Positions 17,081 to 25,823 of a stretch of DNA of 64,000 nt are shown here, piece by piece. The DNA lies in assembly GCF_024199945.1 (NCBI RefSeq), contig NZ_JANADP010000001.1, forward strand, positions 7,874,001 to 7,938,000. The letters run 5' to 3'. How positions within the stretch are numbered: position 1 is the stretch's first letter; each line of letters opens with the position of its first letter. The DNA comes from Bradyrhizobium sp. CCGUVB4N (GTDB lineage: Bacteria; Pseudomonadota; Alphaproteobacteria; Rhizobiales; Xanthobacteraceae). The notes under the pieces are model-generated. The model was given only the letters and a program-made list of their open reading frames with translations, was not told the origin of the DNA and ran no database searches. The translations under genes and the position numbers were made by a program.

Positions 17081-17830
17081 ATGGGCAAATTGGACGGAAA
17101 GGTCGCGGTTATCACCGGCGGCAGCGATGGGATGGGACTGGCGACAGCCAAGCTGTTCGCGCGCGAAGGCGCAAAGGTCGTCATCACCGGCCGCGATCAG
17201 GCGAGGCTCGATGCCGCGGCGCAGGGCATCGGAAACGGCGCCGACGCGATCGGCTGCGATATTGCCAAGATGGCGGACATCGACGCGCTTCGCGAATTTG
17301 TTGAGAGAAAGCACGGCCGTGTCGACATCATCTTCGCGAACGCCGGTGCGGCGCGACCGAACATGTTCGCGTACATGTCGGAGGAAGAATTCGATTTCAC
17401 GATGGCCTGTACGTTCAAGGGAACCTACTTCACGGTGCAGAAGCTCCTGCCGCTCATGGCCTCCGGCGGCTCGATCGTCCTCAACACCACGACTTTGACT
17501 ACGAAAGGCATGCCCTACGTCAGCGTCTATTCGGCAGGCAAAGCGGCCATTCGCTCGCTGGCACGGTCGCTCACCGCCGAACTGACCGAAAAGGGCATCC
17601 GGGTGAACGCCATGGCACCCGGCTACATCGACACCAATCAAGCCCGTAAATCGGGCGTGAGCGAAGAGATGATCGAGCAGACGAAGACCCAGGTGCATGC
17701 ACAGATTCCTATGCATCGCAGCGGCACCGTCGATGAGATCGCAAAAGCCGTCCTGTTTCTCGCCTCGGATGACGCGTCCTACCTGACGGGCAGCGAATTG
17801 TGCGTTGATGGGGGCTGGGCTCAGGTTTGA
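17081..17830 (+). CDS. SDR-family NAD(P)-dependent oxidoreductase
   Basis: A 249-residue classical short-chain dehydrogenase/reductase. The cofactor motif is GGSDGMG (near residue 14), the NAG-type motif is NAGAARP, the catalytic tyrosine/lysine are in YSAGK, and the C-terminus has the usual YLTGSELCVDGGW. The start with AGGAGA upstream was chosen over an in-frame ATG nine codons earlier. Members paired with TetR and MDR genes often reduce reactive carbonyls or are simply induced by electrophiles; the substrate is not deducible. Confidence 0.88.
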   Translation: MGKLDGKVAVITGGSDGMGLATAKLFAREGAKVVITGRDQARLDAAAQGIGNGADAIGCDIAKMADIDALREFVERKHGRVDIIFANAGAARPNMFAYMSEEEFDFTMACTFKGTYFTVQKLLPLMASGGSIVLNTTTLTTKGMPYVSVYSAGKAAIRSLARSLTAELTEKGIRVNAMAPGYIDTNQARKSGVSEEMIEQTKTQVHAQIPMHRSGTVDEIAKAVLFLASDDASYLTGSELCVDGGWAQV

Positions 17831-17929
17831 GCGCCGACAATTCAATCTAACAGGGTGAAGACACTTCAGCTAGGCGAGCGCGCCGCTCGCCCGCTCGGCT
17901 GCGCCCAAGAGAAGGATTAGGAACAGACT

Positions 17930-18867
17930 ATGCTTCGTCGATCAAAATACCTGCTGATTTCCGCTTTCATCATCGCGGTGCTTTCGGCCTGCTCACAGAC
18001 GTCCCATCCAACGACGCGCGCCAGCCTCGGCAAGCCGGTTAGCTCATCGGCCATGGAGGCGTTGATCGATAAGCCGGGACCGATCGAGGTCAGGACGGTC
18101 GCCAGCGCGGATTGGGTCGCCGACCTATCAGGCTGATCAATCTGAAAGACCCGCAAGCCATCCAGGCGGGACTCAAGGACCATGAGGAGCCGATCCAGAT
18201 TTACACGCATCTCCTGAAGCATCCGACCCAAGGATTTTACATGGTCGACACCGGCGTTTCGAAGCGGTTTGTCGAAGACCCTAAGAGCCTCGGCGTTGGA
18301 TGGGTGGTGCGCAACTTCGCGAAGCTTGACAAGATGCAGGTCCGCGAAGACCCCGCCTCCGCCATCAAATCGGAAGGCGCTCCCCTCAAAGGGGTGCTCA
18401 TGACCCATCTTCATCTCGATCATATCTCGGGGATGGCGGACATCCCGAAGGATGTGCCGTTCTACACGGGTCCGGGAGAAGCCGAGGAGAAGAAGGCGGA
18501 GAACTTCTTTGTCGAGGGGATGGAAGACGCCTTCTTTGAGGGCCGGCCCGCGATTCAGGAATTCCAGTTCACCAAGGACCTGGAGGGGAAATTCGAAGGG
18601 GTGATTGACGTCTTCGGTGACGGCTCGTTGTTCGCCATCCTGACCCCCGGACATACGGCGGGCCATGTCTCCTATCTCGCCCGCACGCCGAACGGTCCGG
18701 TGCTCCTTACTGGTGACGCCTGCCACACGCGCTGGGGTTGGGAGCATGGCGTCGAACCTGGAAGTTTTACATTCGACCGCGACGAGGAACGGAAGAGCCT
18801 GCTCGCTTTGAAGGCGCTGAGCGAACGTCATCCGAAGATGGTCGTCAGGCTCGGTCATCAGCCTTGA
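17930..18867 (+). pseudogene. Metallo-beta-lactamase-fold lipoprotein, frameshifted
   Basis: The 5' part encodes a lipoprotein signal (hydrophobic stretch then LSAC) and the start of a mature chain. At about 18125-18135 the frame ends (DLSG stop) and continues in the +1-shifted frame as LINLKDPQAIQAGLKDHEEP through the MBL zinc motif THLHLDH and a second histidine in GHTAGHVSY, plus D in TGDACH. Reading across the junction restores a single ~310-residue MBL-fold hydrolase (lactonase-like), so one base has probably been lost. It sits between the SDR and MDR genes in the same direction. Confidence 0.75.
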
Positions 18868-18941
18868 GCGTGACTGAATGCCGGCAAATCCGAAATCAGC
18901 GTTCGTCCAGCAAGCGAATATCCACCATTTAGGAAACATCC

Positions 18942-19943
18942 ATGCCTAACACCGCAAAGGTCGTCCGCTTCCATCGGCTCGGGGGGCCGGACGTTTTGAA
19001 AGTCGAAGAGCTTCCGATCCCAGAGCCTGGCAAAGACGAAGTACGACTGCGCGTAGGGGCGTTTGCCTTGAACCGCGCGGAGGCGTTATTCCGGAAGGGA
19101 TACTACATCATCCAACCTCAATTTCCGTCGAAGCTCGGCTATGAGGCTTCGGGCGTCGTCGAAGCGGTTGGTCCGGGTGTCGACACGAGCCTCATCGGAA
19201 AGTCGTTTAGCACACTGCCCAATTTCAATTTCGGTTCACACGGTGTCTACGGTGAAGTGGCTGTCGTACCTGTCACCGCGCTCACACCGTACCCGGAAAT
19301 CCTCTCGCCCGAAGAAGCCGCGTCGATCTGGATGCAGTATCTCACGGCCTATGGAGCGATGATTCATCTGGGCGCCGTCGCGCGCGGCGATTTTGTCGTG
19401 CTTCCCGCAGCGAGCAGCAGCATTGCGCTTGCAGCCATGGAAATGGTGAAGGCCGAGGGCGCCATAAGTATTGGCCTAACGCGGACGGCGAAGAAGAAAG
19501 CCGACCTGCTTTCTCTAGGGTTCGATCATGTCATCGTCAGCAACGATGAAGACGTGGTCAAACGTGTCGATAAAATCACCGGCGGCAAAGGCGCCCGGAT
19601 TATCTTCGATCCTGTCCTCGGCAAGGGTATTGAAGCCCTTGCACAAACGGCCGCGTACAAAGGGATCTATTTTGCCTATGGTCTGCTCGATCTGAGCCCG
19701 ACGCCTTACCCGGTCTGGCCGGCCATGATGAACGCGCTTTCCATTCGCGCTTTCGGCATCTCGGAGATATTGAAAGATGCGGAGGTAATGACAAAGGCGA
19801 CGAATTACATATTCGAGCGTTTGAGTGATGGCCGGTTCAGGCCGAAAATCGCGAAGATATTCAAGTTGGACGAGATCGTCGAAGCGCATCGCTACATGGA
19901 ATCGAATAATCAGATCGGCAAGATCGTGGTTAAAGTCGGTTAG
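18942..19943 (+). CDS. MDR-family (zinc-independent) alcohol dehydrogenase / quinone oxidoreductase
   Basis: A 333-residue medium-chain dehydrogenase/reductase of the quinone oxidoreductase type. The N-terminal GroES-like half carries FPSKLGYEASGVVEAVGPGVD; the nucleotide-binding half has VLPAASSSIALAAMEMVKAEG in place of the usual glycine-rich loop (Ser-rich variant). Structural zinc cysteines are absent. It closes the TetR-controlled cargo, 75 bp after the broken MBL gene. It probably reduces an enone or quinone with NADPH. Confidence 0.85.
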   Translation: MPNTAKVVRFHRLGGPDVLKVEELPIPEPGKDEVRLRVGAFALNRAEALFRKGYYIIQPQFPSKLGYEASGVVEAVGPGVDTSLIGKSFSTLPNFNFGSHGVYGEVAVVPVTALTPYPEILSPEEAASIWMQYLTAYGAMIHLGAVARGDFVVLPAASSSIALAAMEMVKAEGAISIGLTRTAKKKADLLSLGFDHVIVSNDEDVVKRVDKITGGKGARIIFDPVLGKGIEALAQTAAYKGIYFAYGLLDLSPTPYPVWPAMMNALSIRAFGISEILKDAEVMTKATNYIFERLSDGRFRPKIAKIFKLDEIVEAHRYMESNNQIGKIVVKVG

Positions 19944-20050
19944 TGCTTTCTTGCGAGCAACGGGCCTCCTCGGGTCGAGGAGCTCCGGCACAAGGTATTG
20001 GATCGCGCGGGCTCGCCGCCTGCCGGCCTTGGCCGGCCGCCGGATCACCG

Positions 20051-20794
20051 TCAGTGCCGCCGCGCCGACCTCCGCCACATGCGGGCGGCAAACTCGCGCT
20101 CCTCGGGGCCGCTGACATCGGCGTAGATGGCCGTGGTTTCGAGGGAAGCGTGACCGAGCCAGCGTTGTACGAGATGCGGCGGAATGTTCGCCCGGAAGGC
20201 GGCAACCCCGAAGGAATGGCGAAGGCCTTTCGGCACGGCAGCGACGCCCGAAAGTCCCGCCGACCGCATCACCGCCTTCACATATCGCCAGGCCGTGGTA
20301 CGGCTCCAGCCCCAGAGTCGCCGGTATGCTAACGTCGGATCGCGCTGCAACCGGCGAAGGCCGAAAGCGCGATTGAGATCGGCGACGACACGCGGAGGCA
20401 ACGGCACCTCGCGGACAATTCCCGGCGCCCGGCGCTTCAGGGTCTTGAAGGTGACGACGGCCCGGTCCAGGTCGATCGCTGCAGCGGTGACGCCGAGCGC
20501 CTCCGAGATGCGGGCGCCGCCCCATACTAATGTCAGGCAGAAGAGACGGATTTCACGTGGGGCGTGCTGCGCCGCCCGGATGAAGCGTTGGCGCTCGGCG
20601 GCGTTGAGATATTTGCGCGCGCCGCCGACCCCGTGAAGGGTCATCCGAAAGCCGGGACGGTGATTGAGCAAAGGAGGCTCCGCAACAATATCGCCAATAG
20701 TGTTGCAGCATAGAACCCCCATCTCCTTCAGTAGGTTATGGCGAACTGTGGCGTCGATCGCCGTATTCATACCCCCTTCGAGTCGTCCAATCAA
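20051..20794 (-). CDS. Tyrosine-type recombinase/integrase (short form)
   Basis: A 247-residue tyrosine recombinase with catalytic arginine in VWGGARISEAL, a lysine region (FKTLKRR), H/R in PKGLRHSFG, H in LGHASLETT and the nucleophile in AIYADV. It lacks much of a core-binding domain, so it is either a short XerC/D-like resolvase or N-terminally truncated; the start is uncertain, and an ATG eight codons in has a G-rich site too close to be convincing. Its last ~180 bp are duplicated at 15707-15889. Confidence 0.75.
   Translation of the reverse strand: MIGRLEGGMNTAIDATVRHNLLKEMGVLCCNTIGDIVAEPPLLNHRPGFRMTLHGVGGARKYLNAAERQRFIRAAQHAPREIRLFCLTLVWGGARISEALGVTAAAIDLDRAVVTFKTLKRRAPGIVREVPLPPRVVADLNRAFGLRRLQRDPTLAYRRLWGWSRTTAWRYVKAVMRSAGLSGVAAVPKGLRHSFGVAAFRANIPPHLVQRWLGHASLETTAIYADVSGPEEREFAARMWRRSARRH
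20062..20244 (+). repeat. Direct repeat, right copy (recombinase 3' end)
   Basis: Partner of the repeat at 15707-15889; here it is the genuine 3' end of the longer recombinase gene. Confidence 0.85.
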
Positions 20795-20910
20795 AGGATA
20801 TCTGCGTCCTGAAACAGAATTGGCGATTTCGTTTCAGAATACGCGATGTATTCGGAAGTAAAAAAGCGCCTTTTCCCAAGTATATCCGCCTTGTAGGCGC
20901 CATAAGCCTC

Positions 20911-21147
20911 ATGGCCGCCTCGACGCTGGCTGTGGTCCTGCCGACCCCGGCATTGGCGCAACAGGTCGGACCTCGCTCCGGTCAAATCAGCAACGGGCAC
21001 TGCCGATGCAAGACCTTGTGCGAGGTCGGGCAATCGACGTTCAGCCAGGGCAACACCATCCACGAATGCATGGGCCTCTGCGCGAAAGCATTTTCGGGCT
21101 GTACCGCCGGCGAAGTTCGGTCGCCGGCTACGCGCCACGGAGGGTGA
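20911..21147 (+). CDS. Small exported cysteine-containing protein
   Basis: A 78-residue protein with a short signal-like N-terminus ending in ALA-QQ and five closely spaced cysteines (HCRCKTLCEV, HECMGLCAKAFSGC), suggesting a disulfide-rich periplasmic peptide. The frame is open further upstream but without a usual start codon. It opens a cluster of small exported proteins, followed at once by another on the same strand. Function unknown. Confidence 0.5.
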   Translation: MAASTLAVVLPTPALAQQVGPRSGQISNGHCRCKTLCEVGQSTFSQGNTIHECMGLCAKAFSGCTAGEVRSPATRHGG

Positions 21148-21153
21148 CCAGAA

Positions 21154-21477
21154 ATGAAGCTCGTTATCGCACTGGCCGTGTCATGCATCGGCTTCGCCAT
21201 CAGCTTGCCAACCGCCCGCGCCGATGAAGCGGCGGTCGCTGCCGCCCAAGCTTCCATGGAGCAAGGCTGTGAGCAGATGGTCGCCAAACTACCGTTTCGC
21301 GTAACTCATGAGGCCGTCGAGACCATCTGCACCGAGGCCGCTCGCAGGACCGTCGAGAAAATACGCGGCGGCATGTCACCGGATGCGGCCTCGCAGGAGG
21401 CCGGAACCTATCTCGTGACTGAGCTGCGGCGCATAGCCTGCAAACCAGGCAAGCCCCAAGAGGGATGCAACAACTGA
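21154..21477 (+). CDS. Small exported protein of unknown function
   Basis: A 107-residue protein with a clear Sec signal (MKLVIALAVSC...ARA-DEA, cleavage at about 23) and a helical mature part with four cysteines (GCEQ, ICTEA, IACKP, GCNN). It lies six bases after the previous small gene. The mature helices and cysteines suggest a small periplasmic protein. I do not recognise the family. Confidence 0.6.
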   Translation: MKLVIALAVSCIGFAISLPTARADEAAVAAAQASMEQGCEQMVAKLPFRVTHEAVETICTEAARRTVEKIRGGMSPDAASQEAGTYLVTELRRIACKPGKPQEGCNN

Positions 21478-21612
21478 AAGAAGGGATGGCGGCGAACGCG
21501 GAAGTGACGCGTATCGCGGTCATCCGCCGCCCGGTCTCACGACATTCATCGCGCCAAATGTCTTGCTGGCCCGTACCACACGGGTCGTTAGCGAAAATCT
21601 GAGGAGATTACC

Positions 21613-21876
21613 GTGCTAAGAAAGCGAATCCTTGCAGCGGCTTTCGTCGTCATTGCTGCAACGCCTGCGGTCGCCGCCGACTCTACGCCTGTTAAGAACA
21701 GTCCCCCACCGCAGCCTGTAGAACTAGCCCAGCTCCCCGCGCCATGCGATTGCGATATCCGATACCGGAATTGCGTCCAGGCAGCCCGCGAGCCGGGTGG
21801 GTTTTTGAACGAGCGGATGGCCCTGCAATATTGCAGCACCGAACGGCAGGAATGCAAAAAGGTTTGCCCCCGTTAG
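21613..21876 (+). CDS. Small exported cysteine-rich protein
   Basis: An 87-residue protein: signal peptide (MLRKRILAAAFVVIAATPAVAA), a proline-rich linker, then paired cysteines (PCDCDIRYRNC, YCSTERQECKKVC). A GAGGAG ribosome site precedes the ATG. The cysteine spacing suggests a helical hairpin with disulfides. It shares export and cysteine content with its two upstream neighbours; function unknown. Confidence 0.6.
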   Translation: MLRKRILAAAFVVIAATPAVAADSTPVKNSPPPQPVELAQLPAPCDCDIRYRNCVQAAREPGGFLNERMALQYCSTERQECKKVCPR

Positions 21877-21961
21877 CCGCCCATTTCCGCACCGGCCCGC
21901 GACGTGCGGAAACCGAACGTATCAATCGCGGGACCCAACCAAAGCCACAGGAGAATTGACG

Positions 21962-22123
21962 GTGAGCGATAACAACAGCAGCACCAGCCCCACGCAGCAG
22001 GGCCAAAACGACGCCAACCAGGGCTGCGGCCCTGCAAGCCATACGCAGTTCAACTCGGATGCCGCATACCAGGCCTATATCAATAACTACAACTGGCAGA
22101 AGCAGCAGAACGAAAACAAGTAA
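21962..22123 (+). CDS. Small Asn/Gln-rich protein, GTG start
   Basis: A 53-residue protein read from GTG with an AGGAGA site nine bases upstream. It is rich in Asn and Gln (SDNNSSTSPTQQGQNDANQG near the start; NNYNWQKQQNENK at the end) with no hydrophobic segment. It continues the run of small genes. No family recognised; the good ribosome site and in-frame stop are the support. Confidence 0.45.
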   Translation: MSDNNSSTSPTQQGQNDANQGCGPASHTQFNSDAAYQAYINNYNWQKQQNENK

Positions 22124-22255
22124 TCAACCCGCCATCGATCGGCGGACCGAGCGCAGGCGGCCCGGATAACCGGGCCGCCCACCGGTGGAAGCGCAAACAC
22201 AGCGGACGGATCGCCGCGTCCTGGCACGACAACCGCTTCTTCGGCGAGGAACGAT

Positions 22256-22594
22256 ATGCCCGATCCTGGCGACCCTTGGGAACTCTGGAAGACATTGCCG
22301 CGCGCGCGGCAATTGGCCCTGATCTGTGAGACGGTCGGCGATCGCCATGACGTGCCGGTTGCACGCATCCGGCGCGGACCGCCGTGGCATCGAAGCGTCA
22401 GCCAAGCCCGCACGTACGCAATCCGGATGGCCTATGAACTCCTGGACCCCTACACCACGGCCGACCTAACCCGCGACTTTCGCATGGACCTCGTCGACGC
22501 GATCCGCAGCAAACAGAAAAGCAGCGCGTTACCTCGCGCGGCCGAACTGGCCGCACTCAAGGATGGGATCGCGGTGCGCCTGAAGGCCGGATAG
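22256..22594 (+). CDS. Small protein with possible DnaA-C-like helix-turn-helix
   Basis: A 112-residue soluble protein. The segment VPVARIRRGPPWHRSVSQARTYAIRMAYELLD is reminiscent of the DnaA C-terminal DNA-binding fold (basic loop followed by an A-R-x-A-M-Y-like helix), seen in small regulators on alphaproteobacterial elements. This is a weak resemblance. It lies just before the ardC region and may bind DNA there. Confidence 0.55.
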   Translation: MPDPGDPWELWKTLPRARQLALICETVGDRHDVPVARIRRGPPWHRSVSQARTYAIRMAYELLDPYTTADLTRDFRMDLVDAIRSKQKSSALPRAAELAALKDGIAVRLKAG

Positions 22595-22995
22595 ACCCAG
22601 TTTTCGGCCAGGTCAAACGCCCCGCTCAATTATTGAGGGTCGTAGCGTCCCCGCGCCATGCGCGGGCGGGCTGTCGTGAACGGAGCCGAAGGCGTCTCCG
22701 CCCTCCGGGCTTCCATCCCTGACGCACAGCTTATTGAGCTTCTTGCAGCGAGCACGCCGTCGCGCTTCGCCTGATGCGCCGTTTTCCTTTTTGTTTTTCT
22801 AAGGGGCCAGGCCCCTCGCGCGCGCAAGGCATCCCAACGCGGAACGCCGCATCCACCCGCATCCCCTGAAGAAGGGGCCCCTCGGGCGGAGCCTCGGCGT
22901 TCTGCGTCCGGAGCCTCCTTGCGCTTGCTACCCCCGGTCTCGCCGACGGGCAGGGTTGCAGCAGCAGCTGCAACCAGCACCGAAAGAGGCGAGAA
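22595..22995. other. 400-bp GC-rich spacer before ardC
   Basis: No convincing gene. It holds a perfect AGGGGCC-A-GGCCCCT inverted repeat (22802-22816) and GTTGCAGC-AGCA-GCTGCAAC (22955-22974) shortly before the ardC ribosome site; the second is a plausible operator or 5'-leader hairpin. Confidence 0.4.
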
Positions 22996-23898
22996 ATGAG
23001 AAGGGACATCTATCAGGAAATCACGGACCAGATTGTCCGCGCGTTGGAGAACGGCGTTCGCCCGTGGCACCAGCCATGGAACGCGCGACACACGGAGGGA
23101 CGCGTTGCCCGGCCGCTGCGCCATAACGGCGTGGCTTATCGCGGCGTCAACGTCCTTGCGCTCTGGATGCAAGCGATGGCGAACGGCTACGCCTCGCCCG
23201 TCTGGATGACGTTCAAGCAGGCGCTGGAACTAAAAGCCCACGTCCGCAAGGGCGAAAAGGGCAGCCTCGTCGTTTATGCCGACAAGATCACGCGCACCGA
23301 GACGGACGCCAAGACGGGCGAAGAAAGCGAACGCGCCATTCCCTTCATGAAGGGTTACACCGTTTTCAACGCCGAGCAGATCGACGGATTATCCGACCTC
23401 TATTACGCCAAACCTGCGCCGGTCACGCCGACCATTCAGCGCATCGCGCGGGTGGAAGCGTTCTTTGCCGCGACGGGCGTCACCATACGGCACGGCGGCA
23501 AGCACGCCTGTTACAGCATCAGCACCGACCATGTGCAGATGCCGCCCCTCGAATTTTTCCGCGACGTCGAATCCTATTACGCAACCCTCGGCCACGAAGT
23601 CACCCATTGGACAAGGCACCCGACGCGGCTTGACCGCGACTTTGGCCGCAAGCGGTTTGGCGACGAGGGTTACGCGATGGAGGAACTGGTCGCCGAACTC
23701 GGCGCGGCCTTCCTCTCCGCCGACCTCGAACTGACGCCTTCGCTGCGCGACGAACACGCCTCTTACATCGAGGGTTGGCTCAAGGCCTTAAAAAACGACA
23801 GCCGCGCGATTTTCGCCGCCGCATCGCATGCACAACGCGCTGCCGACTTCCTGCACGGCTTGCAGAAACCGGCCCCGGTTCAAGCGGGTACCGCATGA
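22996..23898 (+). CDS. ardC: ArdC-like antirestriction protein (ssDNA-binding plus zincin domain)
   Basis: A 300-residue ArdC-family protein. The N-terminal domain (IYQEITDQIVRALENGVRPWHQPW, about 5-30, and the following YRGVN) is the ssDNA-binding ArdC-N fold; the C-terminal zincin-like domain has HEVTH at 200-204. Such proteins coat and protect incoming single-stranded transfer DNA against host restriction. The start follows AGAGG. Its position in the mobilisation backbone fits this role. Confidence 0.9.
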   Translation: MRRDIYQEITDQIVRALENGVRPWHQPWNARHTEGRVARPLRHNGVAYRGVNVLALWMQAMANGYASPVWMTFKQALELKAHVRKGEKGSLVVYADKITRTETDAKTGEESERAIPFMKGYTVFNAEQIDGLSDLYYAKPAPVTPTIQRIARVEAFFAATGVTIRHGGKHACYSISTDHVQMPPLEFFRDVESYYATLGHEVTHWTRHPTRLDRDFGRKRFGDEGYAMEELVAELGAAFLSADLELTPSLRDEHASYIEGWLKALKNDSRAIFAAASHAQRAADFLHGLQKPAPVQAGTA

Positions 23899-23921
23899 AA
23901 ATAGCGGCGCGGCGATCATGG

Positions 23922-24105
23922 ATCGCCGCGCTTACCCCTTCGTGGCACGCAGGGCGCACAACGCCCATTGCAACTTGTCTTCATACCACTCGCCGGGGGC
24001 GTCGCGGTTGAACGCGACGAGAATATAGGCGGCGGCCTGATTGGCCTCGCGTGCGGTTTCAAAGCGCCGGGCGACGGCCTTGAGAGTAATCGCCGCTTGC
24101 TTCCG
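23922..24105 (+). repeat. Direct repeat, left copy (3' end of the Tat-type gene)
   Basis: About 184 bp matching 25640-25823 at roughly 85-90% by eye, same orientation. The pair flanks two AT-richer genes. Confidence 0.75.
23932..24105 (-). pseudogene. Truncated 3' copy of the gene at 25650-26150
   Basis: It encodes only the C-terminal ~57 residues (RFETAREANQAAAYILVAFN... ending in CALRATKG) of the Tat-signal protein to its right. No start or signal sequence remains. It marks the left border of an apparent insertion. Confidence 0.7.
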
Positions 24106-24131
24106 AGCGCAACTTCATCGCATGCAGTACG

Positions 24132-24422
24132 TTAGAGCCACCATCGGTATTTTGAGAATATACTCAAGAAGCAGAACAACGCGAAATAAGCGAGCAGGGA
24201 GGCAATGACGAATACGACGGCCAGTCGCGACATGCTGATGGTGAAGTCGTAAATGTCGTAGAATGCGAAAGCTATCAGAAAGCCAACGCCGACCGAGACG
24301 TATGGATACGCCTTTTCCCATGGGGCAAAAGGATTTTTCCAAACGGCACGACACGCGCCACACACATTAAAGTCTTTTGCTACCTGATTGCCGCACCCTC
24401 CGCATATCCCTGCGTGCTGCAT
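24132..24422 (-). CDS. Small zinc-ribbon membrane protein
   Basis: A 96-residue protein: an N-terminal zinc ribbon (CGGCGNQ and CGACRAVW, two CxxC pairs) and two transmembrane helices at about 45-65 and 68-90. The ATG has GGAGG five bases upstream, which decides against the earlier TTG. It is AT-richer than the flanking backbone. The fold resembles generic zinc-ribbon membrane proteins; function unknown. Confidence 0.65.
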   Translation of the reverse strand: MQHAGICGGCGNQVAKDFNVCGACRAVWKNPFAPWEKAYPYVSVGVGFLIAFAFYDIYDFTISMSRLAVVFVIASLLAYFALFCFLSIFSKYRWWL

Positions 24423-24957
24423 AAATCCTCCCAAGTTGATTGTATTACTTGCCGGTAAAATATCATCTTTTGGCGTTCGATTGCCACTGTCACGTAGTGC
24501 GTGGCCGTTTTCTGATAGAGCGCCCCGCTCTAAACAAGAGTTGGGCCTGGTGATTGGCGCGACGCAAGGCTCCAGACGTCATCAATCGCGGGCGCGTTTT
24601 GTGGCCGACAAACCTCACTGCAACGTCCAAAACTCCTTGGTGGTTTCTATAGCTTGCTCCGGTCTGTTTTGGCTCCACAGCCTCGTTTTATTCCGGCCTA
24701 AGGTTCTCGATCCGGCTTTTGCTCTTTGGCCGCGGCGGGGCGACGTTCCCGCCTTCGCGCTGTTCCCTTCGTCAGGGCAACCAGCACCGGCGGTTTCGAA
24801 TTGATGGCGCTTTCAGAATCGGGAATCGCTTGAAGCCGCTTCCGCCGATCAGGCGGACGCCACATGATTGGGGGGCCACGACGGCGAAGCCAGAGGCGAA
24901 ACCTTATGACAAGCATGAGTTGCTTGCGGTATAAAATGTCCCATTGCCGCTTTATCA
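24423..24957. other. 535-bp region without a supported gene
   Basis: Open frames here lack ribosome sites and look like shadows. A 30-bp stretch around 24780-24810 (agcaccggcggtttcgaatt...) resembles one at about 27943-27972, perhaps a shared leader or remnant. Confidence 0.4.
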
Positions 24958-25620
24958 ATGTTTTTTGGATTGCCCATGCCGCGTGTAGACCTCTCTGTTT
25001 TTCCGCCTCTTCGTAATGAAGCTGAGGCGCTGGGCGCAAAATGGGATTCCATCAATGGAATTTGGTACGTTCCCGACGGCGTTGATCCTGCTCCATTTGA
25101 AAAGTGGTTCATTCTCCCTGCGCCCTCATTCAATATCCGCAGCACTAATTTCAGTGTAGCCGTGCGCAAACAGAATTGCCGCTGGTGCTCTTCCCTCACC
25201 GATATAGCCACTATTGTGTTGTCGCCGGGTTGGGAAATTTGGGGCACGGTCGATGTGATCGAAGAGACCGAAGGTTCTGAGGAAGAACTTATCATGGGAT
25301 GGATTCAACAACGGATTACGGCGGCCGTTCACTATATTAAGTCTATCTCAGATACAGCTTTGTCGGCCGTACAATCGACCGTGCCCGAATATAAGTTTGG
25401 GCTAATCAATGGTCATCGATTCAGAAAGCTTTTCAATCACTGCAGATTTTGCGGGTCTCTTCAGGATAAGTTGGCTGTGCCCCTGAACGATGAAAAGACT
25501 GGACGGCTTGCCGAGGGAATTACACTGCAAGATCACGACCTGCCATTTGACTGCAGCAGCGGTTTCCAAAGTGACCTCTTGGGGTATGGCTTCGATCCTT
25601 TTCTCCCACAACACCGCTAA
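24958..25620 (+). CDS. DUF5710-like N-terminal domain protein
   Basis: A 220-residue protein. Residues ~8-52 (VDLSVFPPLRNEAEALGAKW, WYVPDGVDPAPFEKWF) match the DUF5710 pattern seen at the ends of plasmid primases and DNA-processing proteins. The remainder is unrecognised but has two paired-cysteine knuckles (CRWC and CRFC), perhaps one zinc site. A second in-frame ATG is six codons in. Composition is AT-richer than the backbone, and it lies between the two copies of the flanking repeat. Confidence 0.6.
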   Translation: MFFGLPMPRVDLSVFPPLRNEAEALGAKWDSINGIWYVPDGVDPAPFEKWFILPAPSFNIRSTNFSVAVRKQNCRWCSSLTDIATIVLSPGWEIWGTVDVIEETEGSEEELIMGWIQQRITAAVHYIKSISDTALSAVQSTVPEYKFGLINGHRFRKLFNHCRFCGSLQDKLAVPLNDEKTGRLAEGITLQDHDLPFDCSSGFQSDLLGYGFDPFLPQHR

Positions 25621-25639
25621 CCGAGACCGGCAAGCGATG

Positions 25640-25823
25640 ATCGCCGCGCTTACCCGGCCGCGTTGCGCAGGGCGCACAGCGCCCATTGCAGCTTGTCTTC
25701 ATACCAGTCGCCGGGGGCGTCGCGGTTGAACGCGACGAGAAGATAGGCGGCGACCTGATTGGCCTCGCGTGCGGTTTCGAAGCGGCCGGCGACGGCCTTC
25801 ATAACGACCGCCACTTGTTTCCC
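25640..25823 (+). repeat. Direct repeat, right copy (3' end of the Tat-type gene)
   Basis: Partner of 23922-24105; here it is the genuine end of the intact gene. Confidence 0.75.

Noticed and set aside
20791..21138. A leftward 115-codon frame opposite the small exported gene
   Set aside because: Arg-rich, no ribosome site, overlaps signal-peptide coding sequence on the other strand.
22801..22816. The AGGGGCC/GGCCCCT hairpin as a terminator
   Set aside because: The T run precedes rather than follows the stem on the plus strand, and no suitable run exists on the minus strand.
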